NCBI RefSeq assembly: GCF_021049265.1 | Contig: NZ_CP088018.1 | Coordinates: 3,472,001 to 3,536,000 of the forward strand | Origin: Ruania suaedae | Lineage (GTDB): Bacteria; Actinomycetota; Actinomycetes; Actinomycetales; Beutenbergiaceae | DNA length: 64,000 nt | Direction: 5' to 3' | In this document: piece by piece, positions 1 through 5,762 of the stretch | How positions within the stretch are numbered: the stretch's first letter is position 1 | Layout: every line of letters begins with the position of its first letter | Made by a program: the position numbers and the translations under genes | The notes under the pieces: model-generated | What the model saw: the letters and a program-made list of their open reading frames with translations, nothing else | Databases searched by the model: none | What the model was told of the DNA's origin: nothing

Positions 1-533
1 ACGATCTCGACGTCGTGGCCGAGGTGGGCACCGGGGACGCGGTACTTGCCGCGGCCCGCGAGCACGAGGCGCAGGTCTGCCTGCTCGATATCGAGATGCC
101 GGGGAAGGACGGGATCGCGGTGGCCGCCCAGCTGCGTGCCGAGCTGCCGGAGGTCCGCTCGCTGATGGTCACCACGTTCGGCCGGCCCGGCTATCTGCGG
201 CGCGCCCTCGAGGCCGGTGCCGCGGGGTTCGTGGTCAAGGACACCCCCGCCACCGAACTGGCTGATGCGATCCGCGCAGTCCATGCCGGAAGGCGAGTGG
301 TCGATCCGACCCTCGCCACCGAGTCGCTGACCGGGGGCCCGAACCCCTTGACCGAGCGGGAGGCCCAGGTGCTGCGTGCCTGCCTGGACGGCGAGCCGAT
401 CGCCACGATCGCGGGGCGGGTGCACCTGAGCCAGGGCACCGTGCGCAACTACATCTCCTCCGCCATCGGGAAGGTGGGCGCCTCGAACCGGGTGGAGGCG
501 GCGCGCACCGCCGACCGGTATGGGTGGCTGTAG
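1..533 (+). CDS. LuxR/NarL-family two-component response regulator (5' truncated by window edge)
   Basis: The reading frame is open from base 3 to the TAG at 531-533, so the N-terminus lies outside the window. The visible part starts inside the receiver domain (DLDVVAEVGTGD). It contains the phospho-acceptor Asp in CLLDIEMPG, the conserved Thr in LMVTTFG and the Lys in FVVKD. A LuxR-type helix-turn-helix follows (LTEREAQVLRACLDG, then TVRNYISSAIGKV). NarL-type regulators bind DNA after phosphorylation by a partner histidine kinase, which probably lies just upstream. The target genes cannot be told from the sequence. The gene is convergent with terC, and a palindromic repeat separates them. 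Confidence 0.9.
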   Translation, partial: DLDVVAEVGTGDAVLAAAREHEAQVCLLDIEMPGKDGIAVAAQLRAELPEVRSLMVTTFGRPGYLRRALEAGAAGFVVKDTPATELADAIRAVHAGRRVVDPTLATESLTGGPNPLTEREAQVLRACLDGEPIATIAGRVHLSQGTVRNYISSAIGKVGASNRVEAARTADRYGWL

Positions 534-546
534 GCCGGGAGCGGGA

Positions 547-614
547 CGCAACTGACGGCCTGCACGGCATCCGTGCCCCATCTGGCACGGAGTCGCTGGG
601 GCCCGTCAGTTGCG
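547..614. repeat. Dispersed palindromic repeat, copy A
   Basis: Outer arms of 12 bp are perfectly complementary (CGCAACTGACGG at 547-558 and its complement at 603-614). Inside sits a second 7-bp stem, CCGTGCC/GGCACGG (571-577 and 584-590). The element lies between two convergent stop codons and may end transcription from both sides. Related copies occur at 50312-50377 and, as a partial copy, at 11138-11180. Confidence 0.75.
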
Positions 615-630
615 GTCGGCGGCTGCGTTC

Positions 631-1431
631 TCAGACGCCGGCGCCGGTGCGCGGTTCGCGGTACTTGCCCTTGAGGTGCACCGGCTCCGGGCTCGCGCCG
701 GCCTTCTTCGCGCTGCGGTTGCGGTAGATGAGGTTGAGCACCTCCACGCCGATCGCGAAGGCGATCGGCCCGTAGATCATCCCCTTGCTGACGTGCACAT
801 CGAAGCCCTCGGCGAGCAGCGTGGCGCCGATGAGCACCAGGAAGGCCAGGCACAGCATCTTCACGGTCGGGTGGCGGTCGACGAAGTCACCGATCGACTT
901 GGCCAGGAACATCATCAGCACGATCGCCACCACCACTGCGGTGATCATCACCCACAGCTGGTCGACCATGCCGACGGCGGTGATCACCGAGTCGAGCGAG
1001 AACACCATGTCGATGAGGACGATCTGCAGGATCACCCGACCGAAGGTGGTGGCAGCCTGGGAGGCCGTGCCTTCCTGCGCGCCCTCGGCGCCCTCGAGCT
1101 TGTGGTGGATCTCGGTGACGGCCTTGTAGATCAGGAACGCACCGCCGGCGATCAGGATCAGGTCGCGGCCCGAGAAGGCCAGCGCCTCGATCCCACCGAT
1201 CGTGAACCACGGATCGGTCAGGCCCACGATCCAGGAGGCGAAGAACAGCAGGATCACCCGCATCACCAGCGCGAGCGCCAGGCCGATGACGCGCGCCCGC
1301 TGGCGCTGCTCGGCCGGGAGCCGGTTGGCGAGGATGGAGATGAAGACGACGTTGTCGACGCCGAGCACGAGCTCGAGTGCGAGCAGCGTGGCGAGGGCGA
1401 TCCAGACGTCCGGGCTGGCGAGTGATTCCAC
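631..1431 (-). CDS. TerC family integral membrane protein
   Basis: About 266 aa with seven or more hydrophobic segments. It carries the TerC signatures ELVLGVDNVVFISI near the N-terminus and FSLDSVITAVG in the middle; the paired acidic residues in these membrane segments are typical of the family. TerC/Alx proteins export or handle metal ions, notably manganese, and some confer tellurite resistance. The frame could open at 1506, but the GTG at 1431 is preferred. It starts where family members start (VESLASPDVWIAL), and TACTCT at 1439-1444 lies 7 nt upstream, which fits a leaderless transcript. The extra 25 upstream residues are Arg-rich and unlike a TerC N-terminus. Confidence 0.9.
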   Translation of the reverse strand: MESLASPDVWIALATLLALELVLGVDNVVFISILANRLPAEQRQRARVIGLALALVMRVILLFFASWIVGLTDPWFTIGGIEALAFSGRDLILIAGGAFLIYKAVTEIHHKLEGAEGAQEGTASQAATTFGRVILQIVLIDMVFSLDSVITAVGMVDQLWVMITAVVVAIVLMMFLAKSIGDFVDRHPTVKMLCLAFLVLIGATLLAEGFDVHVSKGMIYGPIAFAIGVEVLNLIYRNRSAKKAGASPEPVHLKGKYREPRTGAGV

Positions 1432-1438
1432 GAGCCAG

Positions 1439-1444
1439 AGAGTA
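1439..1444 (-). promoter_or_regulatory. Predicted -10 element (TACTCT) of leaderless terC
   Basis: TANNNT hexamer ending 7 nt before the GTG at 1431, with no Shine-Dalgarno sequence. One of twelve start codons in the window with this layout. Confidence 0.5.
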
Positions 1445-1580
1445 GCCCTATCGACGGCCCCGCGGTGGCGGTGTGCGGCGCGGCGAGTGCTTTCACCGCG
1501 CGCCACCGGCTCGGTACTACTACGTTGAGTGCTGCCCGGGCGAGATCCGCCCCGGGCCAGTTACTGCAGGAGGCAACACC

Positions 1581-1847
1581 ATGGGAATTCTCGGCTATCT
1601 GATCGTCGGGCTCATCTGCGGCGCCCTGGCCAAGGCGATCCTGAAGGACCGTGCCGTCGGTGGCTGGCTCGCCAGCCTCGTGATCGGCGTGGTCGGAGCG
1701 ATCGTCGGCGGTTTCCTCGGCTCCGCCCTTCTCGGTGAGGGCATCGAGGACTTCTTCAGCATCCAGACCTGGCTGCTGGCCCTCGCCGGCTCCATCCTCG
1801 TCCTGGTGATCTACACCGCCGTCACCGGACGCCGCAAGCGCACCTGA
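1581..1847 (+). CDS. GlsB/YeaQ/YmgE family membrane protein
   Basis: 88 aa, almost wholly hydrophobic, with three predicted membrane helices and a basic tail (RRKRT). The glycine-rich pattern MGILGYLIVGLICGALAK followed by IGVVGAIVGGFLG is the transglycosylase-associated/GlsB signature. These small inner-membrane proteins are often stress-induced, and their biochemical role is not established. AGGAGG at 1568-1573 lies 7 nt before the ATG and fixes the start. An in-frame upstream start at 1473 is rejected because it lacks a ribosome binding site. A strong hairpin follows directly, so this looks like a single-gene transcript. Confidence 0.88.
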   Translation: MGILGYLIVGLICGALAKAILKDRAVGGWLASLVIGVVGAIVGGFLGSALLGEGIEDFFSIQTWLLALAGSILVLVIYTAVTGRRKRT

Positions 1848-1854
1848 TCTCGCG

Positions 1855-1888
1855 ACCTGGGGCCCGTCCGGAGGGGCGGGCCCCAGGT
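1855..1888 (+). terminator. Hairpin terminator after the GlsB-type gene
   Basis: Perfect 12-bp stem ACCTGGGGCCCG/CGGGCCCCAGGT with a 10-nt loop, starting 8 nt after the stop codon. There is no clear U-tract, as is common in actinobacteria. Confidence 0.75.
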
Positions 1889-1948
1889 GCGGGCCAGGAT
1901 GGGTCCGCACCCACACCACCGAACGGGAGCACCGACCAGGAGCACCGC

Positions 1949-2374
1949 ATGACCGAGGCGAATGTTCGACATCCCCGCATCAGACAGACGGTGATCGACG
2001 CGAGCGATGTGCGTGCGTTGGCCGAGTTCTATCGCCGTCTACTCAGCTTGGAGTACCGGCCCGGCGACGATGCCGACGCCGCTGGTCACCAGCCGGACTG
2101 GCTCGTCCTGCGCGATCCGAGCGGAGGCCCGCACCTCGCGTTCCAGCACGTGGCTGACCTCCCTCGCCCGGTGTGGCCCGATGGCCGGCCGCCACAGATG
2201 ATGCACCTGGACACGAGCGTGCCCGGTGCTGAAGCGCTCGAGCAGCAACGGCAACGGGCCCTGGCGCTGGGGGCGACACTCCTCCTCGACCGGTCCGACG
2301 ACGAGGACGAACCCCTGTACGTGTTCGCCGATCCGGCCGGCCATCCGTTCTGCATCTTCGTCAGTACCGACTGA
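1949..2374 (+). CDS. VOC family (glyoxalase/bleomycin-resistance-like) protein
   Basis: 141 aa with the two beta-alpha-beta-beta-beta halves of the vicinal-oxygen-chelate fold. The first half runs from RQTVIDASDVRALAEFYRRLL to HLAFQHV, the second from MHLDTSV to DPAGHPFCIFV. The metal-ligand positions of the fold appear to be present (His in MHLDT, acidic and aromatic residues in the last strand). Substrates in this superfamily vary widely, and nothing here identifies one. AGGAG at 1939-1943 supports the ATG at 1949. It stands alone between a terminator and the convergent dgoD. Confidence 0.85.
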   Translation: MTEANVRHPRIRQTVIDASDVRALAEFYRRLLSLEYRPGDDADAAGHQPDWLVLRDPSGGPHLAFQHVADLPRPVWPDGRPPQMMHLDTSVPGAEALEQQRQRALALGATLLLDRSDDEDEPLYVFADPAGHPFCIFVSTD

Positions 2375-2401
2375 CCGACCCACCGCCGGCGCAGTGGGCC
2401 C

Positions 2402-3553
2402 CTACCACTCGGCGAGGCTGCCGTCCGCGTGGTTCCACGTCGGTGTGGTCCACTCGTGGCCGCGGGCGGCGGCCTTGCGCACCTCCGCCTCGTCGATCTC
2501 CACGCCCAGGCCGGGGCCGGTGAGGCGGTCGATGTGGCCGTCGCGTACCTCGAACGGGCTCGTGTCGACCAGGTAGTCGAGCAGGTCCCAGCCCTCGTTG
2601 TAGTGGATGCCCAGGCTCGACTCCTGGATCACCGTGTTCGCCGAGACGAGGTCGACCTGCAGGCAGGAGGCCAGGGCGATCGGCCCGAGCGGGCAGTGCG
2701 GCGCCAGGCCCACGCCGTAGGTCTCGGCCATCGTGGCGATCCTGCGGGTCTCGGAGATCCCGCCGGCGTGGGAGATGTCCGGCTGTGCCACCGCGATCCC
2801 GGACTCCAGCAGCGCCTTGAAGTCCCAGCGGGAGAAGGCCCGCTCCCCGGTGGCGATCGGGACCGAGCTGCGCGCCACCAGTGCCGGCAGGTGCTGGGCG
2901 GAGAGCTCGGGCACCACCGGCTCCTCCACCCACATGGGCAAGAGCTCGGCCAGCAGCGGCAGCAGCCGGTGGGCCATCGCCGGGGAGACGCGGCCGTGGA
3001 AGTCCAGGGCGAAGTCGCCGTCGGGCCCCAGCGTCTCGCGGGCGGCACGCGCCCGCTCGATCACGCCCGCCGTGGCGGCCGGGGAGTCGATGTGGCGCAG
3101 CGCGGCCGAGGCATTCATCTTCACCGCGGTGAAGCCCTGGTCCAGCCGGGCCTGGATGTGCTCACGTACGCCGGCCGGATCATCCCCGCCCACCCACGAA
3201 TAGGTGCGCACCCGGTCCCGGACAGCACCACCGAGCAGCTCGTGCACCGGCACGCCGAGCCGCTTGCCCGCAATGTCCCACAGGGCCTGGTCGTAGCCGG
3301 CGATCGCACTGTTGAGGACCGGCCCGTGGCGGTAGAAGGCCGACCGGGTCAGTCGCTGCCAGATGTCCTCGATGCGACGCGAGTCGCTGCCCATGACCTG
3401 CGGCGCCATCTCGTGCACGGCCGCCTCGACCGTGGCCGCGCGGCCCTCGAGCACGGGCTCGCCCCAGCCGACGACGCCGTCGGAGGTCTCGACCCGCAGG
3501 AACAGCCAGCGCGGGGGGACCCGGAAGGTCTCGATCTTGGTGATGGTCGTCAT
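2402..3553 (-). CDS. dgoD: D-galactonate dehydratase (enolase superfamily)
   Basis: 383 aa, collinear with E. coli DgoD and highly similar throughout (for example VETSDGVVGWGEP, HGPVLNSAIAGYDQALWDI, APHCPLGPIALA). The enzyme removes water from D-galactonate to give 2-keto-3-deoxygalactonate in the De Ley-Doudoroff route of galactose breakdown. Metal ligands and catalytic residues are visible: Asp184 and His186 in LDFHG, Glu210 in VEEP, Glu237 in TGER and His286 in APHCP. GGGAG just before the ATG supports the start. The gene is divergent from a FadR-type regulator, with a palindrome between them. No kinase or aldolase of the pathway is in the window. Confidence 0.95.
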   Translation of the reverse strand: MTTITKIETFRVPPRWLFLRVETSDGVVGWGEPVLEGRAATVEAAVHEMAPQVMGSDSRRIEDIWQRLTRSAFYRHGPVLNSAIAGYDQALWDIAGKRLGVPVHELLGGAVRDRVRTYSWVGGDDPAGVREHIQARLDQGFTAVKMNASAALRHIDSPAATAGVIERARAARETLGPDGDFALDFHGRVSPAMAHRLLPLLAELLPMWVEEPVVPELSAQHLPALVARSSVPIATGERAFSRWDFKALLESGIAVAQPDISHAGGISETRRIATMAETYGVGLAPHCPLGPIALASCLQVDLVSANTVIQESSLGIHYNEGWDLLDYLVDTSPFEVRDGHIDRLTGPGLGVEIDEAEVRKAAARGHEWTTPTWNHADGSLAEW

Positions 3554-3583
3554 GGTGGCTCCCTCGCTCCGTCCGTCAGCCGG

Positions 3584-3600
3584 AACCTATCAGACAGGTT
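3584..3600. promoter_or_regulatory. Candidate operator of the FadR-type regulator
   Basis: 17-bp imperfect palindrome AACCTATCAGACAGGTT with perfect 5-bp arms (AACCT/AGGTT), in the 79-bp space between dgoD and the regulator. It overlaps the expected -35 position of the regulator's own promoter, consistent with autoregulation and control of dgoD. Confidence 0.55.
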
Positions 3601-3619
3601 GGCGGGTCGGTGCCGGTGA

Positions 3620-3625
3620 TACGTT
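3620..3625 (+). promoter_or_regulatory. Predicted -10 element (TACGTT) of the leaderless FadR-type regulator
   Basis: TANNNT hexamer ending 7 nt before the GTG at 3633, with no ribosome binding site. Confidence 0.5.
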
Positions 3626-3632
3626 GCGCTGC

Positions 3633-4352
3633 GTGCCCACGCCGTTCGACGACGTCGTCTCCCGCCTCGAGGCGATCGTGCTCGCACATCCCGCGGGCGA
3701 GCGGCTCCCGGCGGAGAAGCAGCTCGCGGACGATCTCGGCGTCTCCCGGTTGACGGTCCGGGAGGCGTTGCGCGCGCTCGGGGCCCGCGGCCTGGTCGAG
3801 GTGAGCCAGGGGCGGCGAGCCGTCGTGCGCGACCCCACCAGCGCGGTGCTGGCCGGCTACTTCTCGGTCTCGGTCCGGCGCGAGCCCCGGGGTCTGGCCG
3901 AGCTGCTGGAGATCCGCCGCTCGCTGGAGGGACTCAGTGCCGCCGATGCCGCCCGGCACGCGACCCAGCCGGGGCTGGTCGAGCTCGACGAGGCGATCGC
4001 GCGGATGGCCGGCGCGGCACGCGCGCTCGACTCCGCGCGGGAGGGACCCTCGCCCGAGTCGGTGCAGGCCTACGTGACGGCGGACGTCTCCTTCCACGGC
4101 ACGCTCGCCCACGTCAGCGGAAACAGACTCCTGAGCCAGCTGCTGGAAGGGCTCTCGGACGCCCTCGGCCACGCTTTCACCGAGTCGATCCGCGGGCACG
4201 TCGCCCGGGGCGGGACGCACCACGACGTGGTCGAGCAGCACCGCGGCGTCGTCGAGGCGGTCCGCCGCGGTGACCCGGTGGGCGCCGCCACGGCGATGGA
4301 GCGCCACCTGGCCGAGACCGCCGAGGACCTGCGGGCCGCCGTCGACGGCTGA
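3633..4352 (+). CDS. FadR/GntR family transcriptional regulator
   Basis: 239 aa. The N-terminal winged helix-turn-helix (residues about 1-70) has the GntR pattern GERLPAEKQLADDLGVSRLTVREALRALGARGLVEV. The C-terminal helical FCD ligand domain includes the metal-site motifs DVSFHGTLAHVSGN and HHDVVEQHRGVVEAV. Its position opposite dgoD suggests it senses galactonate or a related sugar acid and represses the pathway, as DgoR does in E. coli; that is inference. The frame extends upstream to 3363, but the GTG at 3633 is chosen because homologues start there and a -10 hexamer lies 7 nt away. Confidence 0.9.
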   Translation: MPTPFDDVVSRLEAIVLAHPAGERLPAEKQLADDLGVSRLTVREALRALGARGLVEVSQGRRAVVRDPTSAVLAGYFSVSVRREPRGLAELLEIRRSLEGLSAADAARHATQPGLVELDEAIARMAGAARALDSAREGPSPESVQAYVTADVSFHGTLAHVSGNRLLSQLLEGLSDALGHAFTESIRGHVARGGTHHDVVEQHRGVVEAVRRGDPVGAATAMERHLAETAEDLRAAVDG

Positions 4353-4415
4353 GCAGGGTCGTCTCGATCGCCTTGACCACCTCGGTCTCCCTCCTGGCCG
4401 CACGACGCCCGGGTC

Positions 4416-4421
4416 TACGCT
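4416..4421 (+). promoter_or_regulatory. Predicted -10 element (TACGCT) of leaderless pip
   Basis: TANNNT hexamer ending 7 nt before the GTG at 4429. No Shine-Dalgarno sequence is visible. Confidence 0.45.
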
Positions 4422-4428
4422 CGCACTC

Positions 4429-5424
4429 GTGTCCCCGCCCGCCGTGCCCCGCATTCATGGCCTGCTCACCGCCTCCGACGGTCAGCACCTCCAGTGGGAG
4501 GAGTCCGGCCATCCCGACGGCGTCCCCGCCCTCTACCTGCACGGCGGCCCGGGCGGTGGGCTCGGTCAGGGCGGGTACGTCTCCAGGTTCGATCCGGACC
4601 GGTACCGCGTCATCGGGCTCGACCAGCGCGGTTGCGGGCGCTCGCTGCCGCTCGCTCACGACCCCTCCCACGACCTCGTTGCCAACACCACCCCGCGACT
4701 GATCGCCGACCTCGAGGAGCTGCGCACGCACCTCGGGATCGACGCCTGGGTGCTGAACGGCGTGTCCTGGGGCAGCACCCTGGCGATCGCCTACGCCCAG
4801 GCGCACCCGGAGCGGGTGCTCGGCATGGTCCTGTTCGCCGTCACGACGACGTCCCGCACCGAGGTGGCCTGGCTCACCGAGGGGGTCGGGATGATCTTCC
4901 CGGAGGAGTGGGAGCGCTACGCAACCTTCGCCGAGACGCACGACCCGGCCTACCGCCGTCGGGAGTCCCGCCTGGTGGAGGCCTACGCGCGGCTCCTGCG
5001 TGACCCGGCCACCCGGGAGGAGGCCTCGCAGGCGTGGGCCCGGTGGGAGGACGTGCACGTCTCGATCGGAGCGGGTGGGTTCGCGCCGGACCCGCGCTGG
5101 CGGGATGCGGACTTCCGGCACGCGTTCACCGTGCTGACCAGCCACTACTGGGCCCACGACGGGTTCTGCGACCCTCCCCTGCTCGCCCGGGTCGAGCGCA
5201 TCGCCCACATCCGGGCCGTCCTGATCCACGGGCGACGTGACATCAGCGGTCCGGTGCGCACGGCGTGGGAGCTGCACCGGCGGTGGCCCGCGAGCCGGCT
5301 GGTGATCGACGAGGGCGACGGCCACGGCGGCGACGGTATGGCAGCGGCGTGGACCGGCGCGAACGACGAGCTGGCGCGGATCCTCAGGGCAGCGAACCGT
5401 CGTAGTGGGGCCACAGGACGATGA
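4429..5424 (+). CDS. pip: Prolyl aminopeptidase (proline iminopeptidase), alpha/beta hydrolase fold
   Basis: 331 aa. It shows the proline iminopeptidase signatures YLHGGPGGG (oxyanion hole), IGLDQRGCGRS, and the nucleophile elbow GVSWGSTLAIAYAQAHP. The acid and base of the triad are likely the Asp in HGRRDISGP and the His in DGHGGDG. The enzyme releases N-terminal proline from peptides (EC 3.4.11.5) in the cytoplasm; there is no signal peptide. The start at GTG 4429 rests on the leaderless -10 element, and the frame is open further upstream into the regulator gene. The 3' end overlaps a small convergent gene by 41 bp. Confidence 0.92.
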   Translation: MSPPAVPRIHGLLTASDGQHLQWEESGHPDGVPALYLHGGPGGGLGQGGYVSRFDPDRYRVIGLDQRGCGRSLPLAHDPSHDLVANTTPRLIADLEELRTHLGIDAWVLNGVSWGSTLAIAYAQAHPERVLGMVLFAVTTTSRTEVAWLTEGVGMIFPEEWERYATFAETHDPAYRRRESRLVEAYARLLRDPATREEASQAWARWEDVHVSIGAGGFAPDPRWRDADFRHAFTVLTSHYWAHDGFCDPPLLARVERIAHIRAVLIHGRRDISGPVRTAWELHRRWPASRLVIDEGDGHGGDGMAAAWTGANDELARILRAANRRSGATGR

Positions 5425-5668
5425 CCCGGATCGCGTGGTTGGAGCTGTCGAACCTCGCATAGCCGTGCGGTGGGGGATCGCCGTCCAGGACCCGGTCGAC
5501 GTCCGGTGCGAGCCGGTCGAAACCACGCACCCGGGCGAAGGCGCGCAGTCGCTCCAGGGCGTGCCGCTGCGGTTCGCGCACCGCCAGCAGCCGCCGGCTC
5601 GGAGCGGTCGGGCGGTCGGGGTCGATCTGGTTCACCAGCAGGCGCACGGGCGTGTCGTACCCGATCAC
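5384..5668 (-). CDS. Small hypothetical protein
   Basis: 94 aa with no recognised domain. The sequence VIGYDTPVRLLVNQIDPD is followed by an Arg-rich helical part and a C-terminal stretch ending RVIVLWPHYDGSLP. It is soluble in character, without signal peptide or membrane helix. The start is GTG at 5668, preceded by a good GGAAGGAG Shine-Dalgarno 5 nt away, which makes a real gene likely. The 3' end overlaps the convergent pip gene by 41 bp. A role cannot be inferred. Confidence 0.6.
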   Translation of the reverse strand: MIGYDTPVRLLVNQIDPDRPTAPSRRLLAVREPQRHALERLRAFARVRGFDRLAPDVDRVLDGDPPPHGYARFDSSNHAIRVIVLWPHYDGSLP

Positions 5669-5714
5669 ACCATCTCCTTCCGGGGGTGGTGCCGACGTCG
5701 TCGGCACGGCAGGA

Positions 5715-5750
5715 AGTTCCCGCGGCGCGCTCGTGCGCGCCGCGGGAACT
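5715..5750 (-). terminator. Strong hairpin terminator after the LamG-domain surface protein gene
   Basis: Perfect 16-bp stem (arms at 5715-5730 and 5735-5750) with the tetraloop TCGT, 13 bp beyond the stop codon at 5763. Confidence 0.8.
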
Positions 5751-5762
5751 GTGGCGGGAGGG

